A stretch of 45,119 nt of DNA from a virus, in IMG/VR virus record IMGVR_UViG_3300028840_003110, positions 1 to 45,119 of that record. One strand, given 5' to 3'. Under the pieces are notes generated by a model that was not told where the DNA came from, did not search any database, and was given only the letters and a program-made list of their open reading frames with translations. Position numbers and translations under genes: made by a program. Each line of letters starts with the position of its first letter. Positions within the stretch are counted from its first letter, which is position 1. Below are positions 9,509 through 16,362 of the stretch, in pieces.

Positions 9509-9597
9509 CGACGTGGAGCGGAGCACTTAGCCATGTGCAGGACCAAAGACCTCGGACCTCCCTGGCGAAGGCAATCCTCTCTCTCCGCTCCACGTCG
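9509..9597 (+). ncRNA. Long-stem inverted repeat in the early leader; candidate structured RNA or regulatory/origin element
   Basis: A perfect 15-bp inverted repeat, CGACGTGGAGCGGAG at 9509-9523 and its reverse complement at 9583-9597, encloses 59 nt. It lies downstream of the promoter at 9397-9424 and upstream of the first early gene. The rest of 9288-9715 shows no convincing gene. It also holds smaller pairings: CTGGTC at 9444-9449 with GACCAG at 9480-9485, and GGCA/TGCC at 9464-9475. Whether it acts as RNA (leader or small RNA) or as DNA (origin or operator) cannot be told from sequence. Confidence 0.4.
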
Positions 9598-9715
9598 CCG
9601 CTGGTCATCGGCTTCTTTACGGGGGTGCGAGCGGGGACCTGCTGACCGCGGTTCTCATGGTGGCCATGGTCGGTCGCGCCCCGCCGCCCCTGTTTGTTCA
9701 CCTGTGAGGTAAGTT

Positions 9716-10012
9716 GTGACTATTCCGCAGTTTCCACGGAGCAAGAACCAGGCACGCATCGCCATGGCCCTTCTCGCGGGGTGGGTCTCGACGGAAGCCG
9801 TAGTTGCTCACAGCAAATGCAACAAGCGCACTGCGCAACGTGCCCTCCGCCTCATGGAGACCTTGGGTCTTGTGGAAAACCGGGTGCAGCACTCGCACTT
9901 TGGCAGCCAATCCATGTGGTTTCCGAGGCACCGGACAATGTGGAACGGCTGTGTAGCACGGCGTTGTCGGCAGCGTCTCGGCCTCAAGAAGAAGCGAAAG
10001 TCACGGAAGTGA
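9716..10012 (+). CDS. Winged-helix/HTH DNA-binding protein, 98 aa
   Basis: First gene of the rightward early region. The N-terminal half reads as a helix-turn-helix: SKNQARIAMALLAGWVSTEA, a second helix KCNKRTAQRALRLMETLGLV and then a wing-like 'ENRVQHSHFG...MWFP'. The pattern 'RTAQRALRLMETLGLVE' is typical of MarR/GntR-like or phage replication-regulator winged helices. The C-terminus is very basic (RRCRQRLGLKKKRKSRK). GTG start at 9716, with GAGGTAAG ending about 4 nt upstream. Its position just after the control region suggests a transcriptional regulator, or a replication-initiation factor, of the early operon. Confidence 0.75.
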   Translation: MTIPQFPRSKNQARIAMALLAGWVSTEAVVAHSKCNKRTAQRALRLMETLGLVENRVQHSHFGSQSMWFPRHRTMWNGCVARRCRQRLGLKKKRKSRK

Positions 10013-10023
10013 CAGGCCCTACG

Positions 10024-10779
10024 ATGACTACGACTCGTAGAAAACCAGTCACAAAGACCTGTGCAATCGCCACCCTGTTGGTAACCGCAGCACACGCGGC
10101 GGAGCCGTACCTCGAGATCGCGATCGTCCCCAGCCCAGCCCGCCCTGACCAGGGCGACTTTGTCGTCTCTCCGTGCGATGGTTCGTGGAACATGATCCTG
10201 ATCTGGGCCCGGGCGGTCGACGGCCCGGTCGAGGTTGGATCGTGGACGTTCGATTTCGCCGGGAGCGGCGCCGCGGTGGTGGTGGATTGCGCGTTTTCCC
10301 CCCCGATGGTGAACCGCAGCTTCAGCGGGATCCCGGGGAGCAGCACAGACAACGACTGCGCCGACGGCCTGGTCGCCTGGGACCGCGGAACGGGCTGGAC
10401 GCTGACTTTCCAGCCCGAGGCGTGGTACTGGTGGCTCTACCTGTTCGTGTCCCTCGATGATGCCTGCGAGCGTGATGGAGACACCAAGCTCCAGGCCGGC
10501 GGTGTAGCGTTCGAGATCCGGGACCGAGCGGGGGAGCTTATTGAAGTACGCGGGGCGACCTACCGTGACCTGGCCCCGGCCTGCTACGAGCCGGACACGG
10601 TCTGCCCAGCCCGGCGACCGTACTGCACGGCAGACTATACCTGCGCGGCCTCGCACCCCGCTCGTCTCGGGACCTGCGGGGAGTGCGAGGCCGTTGAAGA
10701 TTGTGCGCGTGGCGAGACGTGCGTGTGTGGATCCTGCGAGTTCGAGGGCACCCGGCTACGCCGGCGGGAGGTGAAGTAA
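10024..10779 (+). CDS. Secreted cysteine-rich protein, 251 aa
   Basis: ATG at 10024. Residues 1-25 form a Sec-type signal peptide: a basic start (TTTRRK), a hydrophobic core (CAIATLLVTAAHA) and a likely cut after AHA. The middle is beta-rich and contains several cysteines. The last 60 residues are a dense Cys domain with the pattern C-PARRPYC-TADYTC and 'CGECEAVEDCARGETCVCGSC'. Such 'DCxxGxxCxCGxC' tails are common in secreted proteins of Myxococcota and relatives, which hints at the host. The function is unknown. A periplasmic or exported product from the early region could change the host surface, for example by excluding superinfection, but that is speculation. Its stop overlaps the next start by one base (TAATG). 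Confidence 0.8.
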   Translation: MTTTRRKPVTKTCAIATLLVTAAHAAEPYLEIAIVPSPARPDQGDFVVSPCDGSWNMILIWARAVDGPVEVGSWTFDFAGSGAAVVVDCAFSPPMVNRSFSGIPGSSTDNDCADGLVAWDRGTGWTLTFQPEAWYWWLYLFVSLDDACERDGDTKLQAGGVAFEIRDRAGELIEVRGATYRDLAPACYEPDTVCPARRPYCTADYTCAASHPARLGTCGECEAVEDCARGETCVCGSCEFEGTRLRRREVK

Positions 10780-11039
10780 TGAGCGGAGAGCGTGACGAGC
10801 TGAGGGCCGACGCTGAGCGGCTGGACCTGGGCGTTCGTGAGGACGCGGCGGGCGACAACGGTGAAGGGCAGGACGGGAACGTCGAGCTCGCGGTCGGCGT
10901 GCGTGAGGACGGAGCGATCATCGTGAACTTCGGCGTGTCGATCGAGGCCCTCGTCCTGACACGGGCCCAGGCCAAGGAGCTGCGCAAGTCGCTCCAGGAG
11001 GCCCTGGTCCACGGCCCGCCCAAACGGAGGAAGCGATGA
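10779..11039 (+). CDS. Hypothetical acidic protein, 86 aa
   Basis: The ATG at 10779 overlaps the upstream stop (TAATG), and its own stop overlaps the next start (ATGA), so it is translationally coupled on both sides. The N-terminal 35 residues are acidic and probably flexible. The rest reads as a short beta hairpin (VELAVGVREDGAIIVNFG) followed by a helix (TRAQAKELRKSLQEAL) and a basic tail (PPKRRKR). The strand-helix pattern resembles many small phage proteins in which 'L-T-x-x-x-A-x-x-L-x-x-x-L' closes the fold, but I cannot assign a family. Confidence 0.75.
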   Translation: MSGERDELRADAERLDLGVREDAAGDNGEGQDGNVELAVGVREDGAIIVNFGVSIEALVLTRAQAKELRKSLQEALVHGPPKRRKR

Positions 11040-11458
11040 GCGAGGATCTGAACAAGCTGGCGAGACTTCACGTACTGCGTCAGCGAATCACCGACGCGAC
11101 TACCATGCTGCTGGCGCGGGGGGAGGGGACCGAGACCCTGCTTCGGGAGATCCTTGCGACACTGAAGGTCAACCGGTGCCGCAATCTGCTGGTCGGCGTG
11201 GACTCCGAAGCCACGCGGGTGTTCGACACGCTGCTCGCTGGGTGGGAGAAGCGACTGAAGGAGCTCGAACGTGAAAGCCAGGCGGAAGACCGCGGTTACT
11301 GTGCTGCTGTTGCTACTTTGGCAGACGGCGGGGTGTGCGACGCTCCTGCACGTGGGGAAGATCGCGCTACACGAGGCGGCGCACCAGGGCGCCCGGCTGG
11401 TCGGGGGAGCGTTGAGCAGGACGGTGGGGGCCCTGATCGAACGAGACGAGGAGAGTGA
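11036..11458 (+). CDS. Hypothetical protein with a run-on C-terminus, 140 aa
   Basis: The ATG at 11036 overlaps the preceding stop (ATGA). The first 80 residues are helical and convincing (NKLARLHVLRQRITDATTML, EKRLKELERESQ). From about position 11271 the frame loses its GC-rich third-position bias and turns into R/G/P-rich low complexity. From that point a different frame (the lipoprotein gene 11271-11483) carries the bias. The functional protein is therefore probably the N-terminal 80 residues, with an overprinted or run-on tail caused by a lost stop codon. No function is recognised. Confidence 0.6.
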   Translation: MSEDLNKLARLHVLRQRITDATTMLLARGEGTETLLREILATLKVNRCRNLLVGVDSEATRVFDTLLAGWEKRLKELERESQAEDRGYCAAVATLADGGVCDAPARGEDRATRGGAPGRPAGRGSVEQDGGGPDRTRRGE

Positions 11459-11483
11459 CCCGTGCGAGCAGCCCGGTTCCTGA
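11271..11483 (+). CDS. Small predicted lipoprotein nested in the preceding frame, 70 aa
   Basis: GTG start at 11271. The signal sequence is basic (KARRKT), then a hydrophobic run of leucines, then a lipobox-like 'TAGC' with the Cys at about residue 22. A short helical segment follows (LHVGKIALHEAAHQGARLVG) and an acidic end. It overlaps the 11036 frame by 188 bp. The third-position GC bias here follows this frame. Nested lipoproteins are typical of outer-membrane spanins (Rz1-type), but the overlapping partner has no N-terminal membrane segment, so a spanin role is doubtful. It lies just before a cell-wall-hydrolase-like gene at 11597. Confidence 0.6.
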   Translation: MKARRKTAVTVLLLLLWQTAGCATLLHVGKIALHEAAHQGARLVGGALSRTVGALIERDEESDPCEQPGS

Positions 11484-11580
11484 CCTTTGGCCGCATTGCA
11501 TACTGCTGGACGACGACCAGGACGGGGACATCGACATGATCGACGTCCACGACTGGCTACACGAAACCTGGGACTACTGA
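11455..11580 (+). CDS. Micro-gene with an EF-hand/dockerin-like calcium loop, 41 aa
   Basis: GTG at 11455 in frame with the TGA at 11578-11580. The peptide contains LLDDDQDGDIDMIDVHDWL. Its DDDQDGDIDMID part fits the D-x-D-x-D-G-x-I-D-x-x-[DE] calcium-binding loop of EF-hands and dockerins. The C-terminal 27 codons show the GC-rich third-position bias of real genes here; the first 13 do not. The start is uncertain: a GTG at 11462 in another frame is better placed after GAGGAG (11450-11455), so a frame change between the two may join them. Treat this as a candidate only. Confidence 0.4.
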   Translation: MTRASSPVPDLWPHCILLDDDQDGDIDMIDVHDWLHETWDY

Positions 11581-11596
11581 CGCAAGGAGCACGACA

Positions 11597-12208
11597 ATGG
11601 AGCAGATGAAATACGAGCAGTACCGCCCGCTCGCTCGTACAGGTGACATCGCCCTCTTCGACGGGAAGGGGGCGGTTTCCTGTTTGATTAAGTGGTTTTC
11701 GCGGGGGGACTGGTCGCACGTGGGCCTGATCCTCCGCCTCGATGAGTGGGACTGCGTGCTGCTCTGGGAGTCGACCACGCTGAGCGACGTGGCGGACGTG
11801 GAGAGCGGCAAGCCTCGCAAGGGCGTGCAGCTGGTACCCCTCCGCAACCGGATAGCCGGCTACGACGGACGGCTCGCGATCCGCCGGATCCAGAAGGAGC
11901 TGCCCAGCGACAAGAAGGCGGAGCTGGCCCGGTTCCGCACGATGGTGCGCGGCCGGCCCTACGAGGAGAGCCTGATCGAGCTGGCCAAGGCAGCCTGGGA
12001 CGGCCCGTTCGGCAAGAACACGCCGGACCTGTCGAGCCTGTTTTGCAGCGAGGGTGTGGCGGCGGCGTTGCAGTTCATCGGGCTGATCGGGGAGTCGATC
12101 CCCAGCAACGAGTACACGCCGGACGACTTCGGCACGGACACGGACGTCCTCACGCGCCAAGCGGCACCGGGCTGGGCCTGGGGCCCTGAAACGCTAATCG
12201 CGGACTGA
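11597..12208 (+). CDS. Permuted NlpC/P60 (YiiX-like) papain-fold hydrolase, 203 aa
   Basis: The fold signature is 'TGDIALFDGKG...LIKWFSRGDWSHVGLIL', with the proposed catalytic His at about 41, and 'SSLFCSEGVAAAL', with the proposed nucleophile Cys at about 150. The order His then Cys is that of circularly permuted NlpC/P60 proteins (the YiiX/YebB/LRAT-like group), which hydrolyse amide, thioester or lipid bonds; some act on cell wall. There is no signal peptide. ATG at 11597; GCAAGGAGC lies upstream (11582-11590). The stop overlaps the next ATG (TGATG). It is the best candidate for a wall- or lipid-modifying enzyme here, but its substrate cannot be inferred. Confidence 0.7.
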   Translation: MEQMKYEQYRPLARTGDIALFDGKGAVSCLIKWFSRGDWSHVGLILRLDEWDCVLLWESTTLSDVADVESGKPRKGVQLVPLRNRIAGYDGRLAIRRIQKELPSDKKAELARFRTMVRGRPYEESLIELAKAAWDGPFGKNTPDLSSLFCSEGVAAALQFIGLIGESIPSNEYTPDDFGTDTDVLTRQAAPGWAWGPETLIAD

Positions 12209-12315
12209 TGGCCGTATGCGTGAACGGCCTTGATTTCATGCCGGACGAGGAGCTCGGGCAGCAGCTGGGCTGCCTGGCGATTTTCAGCAAGGTTCTGACC
12301 CCAAGGAGCAAACGA

Positions 12316-12735
12316 ATGCCAACAACGAAGGCGACGCAGCTGAACTTCACGATGGGGAAACCCACGGTTGACGTGACGGTGCAGGCGCCCCCGCCGCTGA
12401 TCGGGTGCATGGTGCGGCTCGAGATCCAAGAGCCGGATCAGTATCGGAAGACGCGGGCCGTACACCCGGACCTCGAGTACTGCGAGATCAATAACGCCCG
12501 CGACGCCGAGGCCTTCGCCCGTATGTTGCGGACCGCGGCTGATGAAGTGAAGAAGCTTTTCGCGGTGCAGGCGCCGGCGAAGCCCAAGGCCAGGCCGAAG
12601 AAGAAACCGACACGCAGACCGCCGCCGAAGAAGAAGCCGGCGCCGCCTGGGACGACGCCGAAACCCCTTCCGCACGTCGCGGTTGACGCGAAGCTCGACA
12701 AGTACCGCAAGAGCGCGAAGAAGAAGGCGGGCTGA
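12316..12735 (+). CDS. Hypothetical protein with a Lys/Pro-rich histone-like tail, 139 aa
   Basis: I chose ATG 12316 because AAGGAG stands 8-9 nt upstream. The frame is also open from an ATG at 12208 that overlaps the preceding stop, which would add 36 residues. The N-terminal 90 residues look globular (TQLNFTMGKPTVDVTVQAPP, 'LEYCEINNARDAEAFARMLR'). The remainder is a Lys/Pro/Arg-rich tail ('KPKARPKKKPTRRPPPKKKP') like the tails of histone H1-like proteins, which suggests nucleic-acid binding. It ends TGATG into the next gene. Confidence 0.7.
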   Translation: MPTTKATQLNFTMGKPTVDVTVQAPPPLIGCMVRLEIQEPDQYRKTRAVHPDLEYCEINNARDAEAFARMLRTAADEVKKLFAVQAPAKPKARPKKKPTRRPPPKKKPAPPGTTPKPLPHVAVDAKLDKYRKSAKKKAG

Positions 12736-13364
12736 TGGGCCGGCCCCCGTCAGACGAGGTTCGGATCCGGCAGGCGCTCCCGCTCAAGATGACGTTGCGG
12801 GATCTATACCAGCCCGCGATGCCGCGGCGGGCTGATGTGGGGTTCCTCGAGGTCGTTATCAAGCCCGAGGAGGCGCTGGCCCAGGTAGTCGAGCAGCTCG
12901 AGCACCTGGGCGAGATCGGGGAGACGCCGGGACACATCCTCCTCGGGATGGAGGTGTACCGGAGTCTGCTGAACGACGAGGAGGATCTGAAGAAGTGCGG
13001 CTACACGGCCTTCAACGCACCGGACCGGTGGCGGGACTACATCCACCCGCGTGAGTTCATGTGCTACGGCGTGCGGGTGCATCTTATCCCCTGGATGCGG
13101 GGCTGCTTGGTCGTCCCGAGGCTGTGCCCGTGTGGTCGGGCGGGCCCGCCAGGCCCGCGCGAGAAACTTCCCGGCGAGCAGGGCCTGGTGATGGGGCTGC
13201 CCGTCGAGCAGACGGAGCTCCCCATGTGGCCCCCTGAGTTCGACCGGAAGGCGATCGAGCGTATGCAGGCGTTTCTGTTCAAGGCAGTGGAGCGTTTCGT
13301 GAGGCGTCCGCCGCCGCTGCGTCAGTTCGTGCGCGGCCGGCGGATCCTCTGGTGGTGGTTCTGA
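12735..13364 (+). CDS. Hypothetical protein, 209 aa
   Basis: Coupled to the previous gene by TGATG. I do not recognise it. The central part, with 'GHILLGMEVYRSLLNDEEDL' and 'YGVRVHLIPWMRGCLVVPR', reads like an alpha/beta domain. It slightly recalls the end of phage capsid-like or adaptor folds, where a predicted strand ends in 'GVRVHxIP'. A Cys pair (CPCG) follows, then a Trp/Arg-rich C-terminus (RRILWWWF). Its neighbours give no clear role. Confidence 0.65.
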   Translation: MGRPPSDEVRIRQALPLKMTLRDLYQPAMPRRADVGFLEVVIKPEEALAQVVEQLEHLGEIGETPGHILLGMEVYRSLLNDEEDLKKCGYTAFNAPDRWRDYIHPREFMCYGVRVHLIPWMRGCLVVPRLCPCGRAGPPGPREKLPGEQGLVMGLPVEQTELPMWPPEFDRKAIERMQAFLFKAVERFVRRPPPLRQFVRGRRILWWWF

Positions 13365-13395
13365 AGGGAGTGACAACTGCTACGGAGAGCAAGAC

Positions 13396-14211
13396 ATGCA
13401 GCGATACGTGCATCTGTACATCACCGGGTACGCCAACCAGATCGCGAACGAATACCGGCGGGTCGCCGCGCTCGCGCAGACGCCTTATTGGGAGTACTTG
13501 ACCGGACTGATCGTGTACCTACCGCACCCGAAGGAGTCGCGCGAGATGATGAATAACCCGCTGGTGCTCGACCTGGTCCAGATAGTGAAGGAGCGGAACA
13601 AGCGTCTGTTCATAGGCTGCAACGCTTACGTGTCCTGGGCTGGGTCGGTGAATGCTCGATCGTCCCCGGCGCGTACGTGCTGCCCGTTCGACGCGACCCA
13701 CTGGACCAGTGTACTCGCGTGGGCCAAGACCCTGGCTCTCCACTTCGGGGGCCAGCCCTGCATCAACGTCGAAATCTACGGCAAGTTCATGGAGGTTTTT
13801 GAGCAGACCCCGCTAGAGGGCAACGACCGGGAGCGCGTTGAAGGGGCGATGGCCGAGGGTGTTGACGAGGAGAACCAGGTCATGCTGGCGCGTCCTGGCC
13901 GGTGGTGGTCGGACCCAACGAAGCACCACACAACCAGCGACAAGCTTGCGGTGACGACGTGTGAGGCGTGTACCTACGGGATCCGTGAGCCCTGGGAGCT
14001 GCCGAGCTACGCCTCGCCGGCCGTCAACCGGCCATGGATGTGGGGCACGGACGTGGCAAGGATCCCTTTGGACGAGGCGATCACGTTCACGACCGAGGGA
14101 TTACCCGGGTGCGTGGGCCAGGACATCTGGATCCCACACGAGCTGGGCAAGGCAGGCGAACCGGACTACGAGCCGGACTTTTTCTACCGGACGCTCGTTC
14201 CGACCGGATAG
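13396..14211 (+). CDS. Hypothetical protein, possibly a TIM-barrel hydrolase-like fold, 271 aa
   Basis: ATG at 13396 with GGAGA about 9 nt upstream. Predicted strands and helices alternate as in a TIM barrel: YVHLYITG, 'GLIVYLPH', 'RLFIGCNAYVSWAG', 'INVEIYG' and 'DIWIPHEL', separated by helices such as 'SVLAWAKTLALHFGG'. The Glu of 'INVEIYG' sits at a strand end, as a glycoside-hydrolase acid would, but I cannot identify a family. It has several Cys (TCCPF, TTCEACTYG). It could be a lysis enzyme or a carbohydrate-active protein; this is inference from fold appearance only. Confidence 0.6.
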   Translation: MQRYVHLYITGYANQIANEYRRVAALAQTPYWEYLTGLIVYLPHPKESREMMNNPLVLDLVQIVKERNKRLFIGCNAYVSWAGSVNARSSPARTCCPFDATHWTSVLAWAKTLALHFGGQPCINVEIYGKFMEVFEQTPLEGNDRERVEGAMAEGVDEENQVMLARPGRWWSDPTKHHTTSDKLAVTTCEACTYGIREPWELPSYASPAVNRPWMWGTDVARIPLDEAITFTTEGLPGCVGQDIWIPHELGKAGEPDYEPDFFYRTLVPTG

Positions 14212-14251
14212 CGAGGAGCGACACATAGTGCAAGAAAGGAGACTGAACAGA

Positions 14252-14545
14252 ATGGGTGACAGACAACAGGAAATCGACGCGGCGATCATCGAGGACAAGC
14301 AGCTGCGGCAGTGGCTCGACACGACGCTTCAGAAGTTGAAGGCGATGGACCACAAGAGCCGTGAGCGGTCGCTGGCGAAGATCCAGGAAGCAATGCGGTC
14401 GCTGGCGGCGACGAAGATCCAGGAAGCAATCATGTGGCTCGGGATGGATCTGAAGGAGCTCGCCGGCGGCGTGTCGTGCTACAAGCACGGGTACGACCCG
14501 CAGTCGACGAAGGTGGATCCGCCCCCTGACGGGGTGAAGCTGTAG
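14252..14545 (+). CDS. Acb2/Tad1-hook-like protein, candidate anti-CBASS/anti-Thoeris sponge, 97 aa
   Basis: ATG at 14252 with AAGGAGA 9 nt upstream. The all-helical protein contains RSLAATKIQEAIMWLGMDL (about residues 49-67). This matches the 'SR..SLA.TKLQEA.MWLG' pattern of small phage proteins of the Acb2 (T4 Vs.4) hook family, which bind cyclic nucleotide immune signals. Just before it lies an imperfect second copy (ERSLAKIQEAM). The DNA shows a tandem duplication, 14365-14394 and 14395-14430, the second copy carrying 6 extra bases, so the helix is lengthened by about ten residues. Whether the duplicated form still assembles and binds ligand is unknown. Early-region location fits a counter-defence role. 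Confidence 0.55.
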   Translation: MGDRQQEIDAAIIEDKQLRQWLDTTLQKLKAMDHKSRERSLAKIQEAMRSLAATKIQEAIMWLGMDLKELAGGVSCYKHGYDPQSTKVDPPPDGVKL

Positions 14546-14546
14546 C

Positions 14547-14602
14547 GTCCCGGACCCGGGACAACGTCCGAGAATGATAAGTTACGTTGCATTCGATTAT
14601 CC
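14547..14602 (+). promoter_or_regulatory. Hairpin plus AT-rich island between 14545 and 14691
   Basis: Immediately after the hook gene, GTCCCG (14547-14552) and CGGGAC (14557-14562) form a 6-bp stem with a GACC tetraloop. The 32 nt at 14571-14602 are only about one-third G+C and carry GATAA (14576-14580) and TTATC (14597-14601) as a small inverted repeat. There is no T-tract and no good promoter pair. It may be an operator or an mRNA boundary. Confidence 0.3.
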
Positions 14603-14690
14603 AGACCTAGCGGCGGTCGGAGATGAGACAGAGTGATAACGTGTGGTGTCGGCCGGCTATTACCCGACGGCTCTTAATGGGAAGCAGGTG

Positions 14691-14930
14691 ATGCCCCGAC
14701 GCCCCGCTGACAACAACGGCTTCACGCAGTGCTGGAACGACGTCCGGCGGTACCTGCTGGAGGCGGGGCCCAGCACGTACAAGGACATTCGGGCCAACAT
14801 CCCGGCGAAGCACAACGAGCACCGGCTCAAGTCGGTGCTGCGAGCTGGGCGGTTCCGGGGCTACATCACACGTGTGTACAGCGGCACCGGTTCGAGCCGG
14901 CTGACCACGTACCAATGGAGTGCGGTCTGA
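14691..14930 (+). CDS. Small winged-helix-like protein, 79 aa
   Basis: ATG at 14691 with GGAAGCAGG just upstream; an in-frame GTG at 14643 would add 16 residues but has no good ribosome-binding site. The segment FTQCWNDVRRYLLEAGPSTY, then 'KDIRANIPAKHNEHRLKSVL' and 'GYITRVYSG...SRLTTYQW', has the helix-helix-helix-wing layout of a winged-helix DNA-binding domain. Its stop overlaps the next start (TGATG). Likely a small regulator; the target is unknown. Confidence 0.6.
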   Translation: MPRRPADNNGFTQCWNDVRRYLLEAGPSTYKDIRANIPAKHNEHRLKSVLRAGRFRGYITRVYSGTGSSRLTTYQWSAV

Positions 14931-15115
14931 TGCGGATCAGCGTGGACGTAGAGGGCCTGCTGATGGTGATCGACCAGCGTGTCGATCGGGTCCTCCTCTA
15001 CCGTCCGCCTGGGAAAATAGTCGAATGCACGATCGGCGAGCTCGTGCAGGCGTGTGACCGAGTACTCGAGCAACGAAAGGACGGAGCCAATGCGACAGAC
15101 ACTAAAGAGCCTTGA
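14930..15115 (+). CDS. Hypothetical protein, 61 aa
   Basis: Coupled to the upstream gene by TGATG. The short alpha/beta peptide (MRISVDVEGLLMVIDQRVDR, 'VECTIGELVQACDRVLEQ') ends in a charged tail. It overlaps the start of the next gene by 26 bp. No family is recognised. It contains one of the CGAGTACTCG palindromes (15059-15068), in the codons for R-V-L. Confidence 0.6.
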   Translation: MRISVDVEGLLMVIDQRVDRVLLYRPPGKIVECTIGELVQACDRVLEQRKDGANATDTKEP

Positions 15116-15467
15116 CGATCTGAAGAACGTGCAGAGCGGGGCGCTCAACGCGAAGTTCGAGCAGTCGCTCCAGGAGGTCCTCGCGGACATGCAGGACCGC
15201 CCGGCTCTGCTGAAGCTTCGGAAGGTGGTCGTGACGCTGACGTTCGTACCGGTGCCCGACACCGACGGGGGCCTGCTGGCGTCGGTGAACTTCCAGGGCA
15301 CGGTGGAGAAGTCCATCCCGAAGCACCGGACGCGAGTACTCGCCGGCCGGGCGCACGGGACGGCGGAGGTCCGTTGGGACGACCTCTCCACGGATGACGC
15401 GCACCAGAGCACGATCGACGATGAGCTGGCCCGGAAGGCGGACCCTACGGAGTCGGACGGGCAATAG
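15090..15467 (+). CDS. Conserved phage hypothetical ('replication terminator'-type annotation), 125 aa
   Basis: ATG at 15090 follows GGACGGAGC; an upstream in-frame start at 15054 is less likely. The N-terminus has 'SGALNAKFEQSLQEVLADM', then a strand 'RKVVVTLTFVPVPDTDGG' and 'VNFQGTVEKSIPKHRTRVL'. This order of an amphipathic helix, 'ITLTxxFxP' and a 'V-x-V-x-x-K' strand matches a widespread small phage family often labelled replication terminator, whose function is not established. Placement among early genes fits. The C-terminus is acidic and probably disordered. Confidence 0.6.
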   Translation: MRQTLKSLDDLKNVQSGALNAKFEQSLQEVLADMQDRPALLKLRKVVVTLTFVPVPDTDGGLLASVNFQGTVEKSIPKHRTRVLAGRAHGTAEVRWDDLSTDDAHQSTIDDELARKADPTESDGQ

Positions 15468-15582
15468 CACACTGGGTAGGAGTGACGGAACGGTACCGGC
15501 GCCGCTGGTGGCGGATCGGACTGGTGGACGTGTGAGCGAGTTCTGGAAGAGCCAGGACAGACTGATGAAAGGACGGTGGCAG

Positions 15583-16362
15583 ATGGAACTGAGCGGCGAA
15601 GCGATCGACAAGATCGCCAAACTGGTGGAGAAGGCCCAGGAACCCCGCGTCGAGGTGCGCGGCTGGTGTTCGCACTATCTCCTGCGCAACGCCGACGGCA
15701 CGTATGCCGTGTTGGATGAGCCCACGGCTCCGCGGTCGGCGCGGTTCTCGAACCTCGAGAGTTTCGCGGAGGCAATCAAGCGATGGGGATCCAAGGAGCA
15801 CACGAGTATCTACCTCGAGGAGGACGGGCTGACGGCGGTGCTGGACGACGAACTCGACTACCGACGGCGTGAGTGTCTGGGTTTCCGGCTGCGGACCACG
15901 TGTCACTGGCAGTCGCTGTTCACCTGGAGCGGCAAGGCCTACGGGCACAAGGCGTTCACCCGACAGCTGCGCGTCGAGCTGCGGGACGCCCTCGAGCCCG
16001 AGGTCCTCACGACCATCATGTCGCTGAACGTGTCGACCGCGAAGACCGCGGAGGCCGTTCTGGCCCAGGGGGCGGACGAGATGGGCGCCCGCGTGGCCCA
16101 GAAAGCAGCTTTCGGCGACACGGCGGTGCCGGAGTTCCTGACATTCCGCGTGGACGTGTACCGCGACTTTCGCGGGCACCCGAAGGAGGTGCAGGGGGTT
16201 CTGACGCTGGAGTTCGACGACGGCGGCAACGTCCGGTTTGCCCTGGATCCCGTCCAGGAAATGATCGAGCTCGCCCAAGAGCAGACGCTCGCGGAGGTGA
16301 GCGAGGCGCTTCAGAAGCTGCTCGGCGGCGGCTGGCACATCTACCGCGGAGTTCCGACCTGA
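15583..16362 (+). CDS. DUF2303-like early phage protein, 259 aa
   Basis: I took the ATG at 15583 because AAAGGA lies 9 nt upstream; ATG 15565 in the same frame is possible. Features include 'FSNLESFAEAIKRWG', 'TSIYLEEDGLTAVLDDEL' and 'CHWQSLFTW', then 'FGDTAVPEFLTFRVDVYRDF'. The order of a 'LESF' helix, 'xAVLDD' and then 'W-x-x-L' recalls DUF2303 (YfdQ-like) phage proteins, which are of unknown function and lie near recombination genes. The match is by pattern only. Its stop overlaps the kinase start (TGATG). Confidence 0.55.
   Translation: MELSGEAIDKIAKLVEKAQEPRVEVRGWCSHYLLRNADGTYAVLDEPTAPRSARFSNLESFAEAIKRWGSKEHTSIYLEEDGLTAVLDDELDYRRRECLGFRLRTTCHWQSLFTWSGKAYGHKAFTRQLRVELRDALEPEVLTTIMSLNVSTAKTAEAVLAQGADEMGARVAQKAAFGDTAVPEFLTFRVDVYRDFRGHPKEVQGVLTLEFDDGGNVRFALDPVQEMIELAQEQTLAEVSEALQKLLGGGWHIYRGVPT

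Noticed and set aside
9488-9712. Possible gene in the early leader
   Set aside because: No ribosome site, composition of a random GC-rich frame, and it crosses the long inverted repeat.
11746-12189. 147-codon frame inside the papain-fold hydrolase gene
   Set aside because: Low-complexity R/G/A composition and no bias in its favour, unlike the two accepted nested genes.
12208-12315. N-terminal 36-codon extension of the Lys-rich-tail gene
   Set aside because: The start at 12316 has a much better ribosome site (AAGGAG); the extension remains possible because 12208 overlaps the preceding stop.
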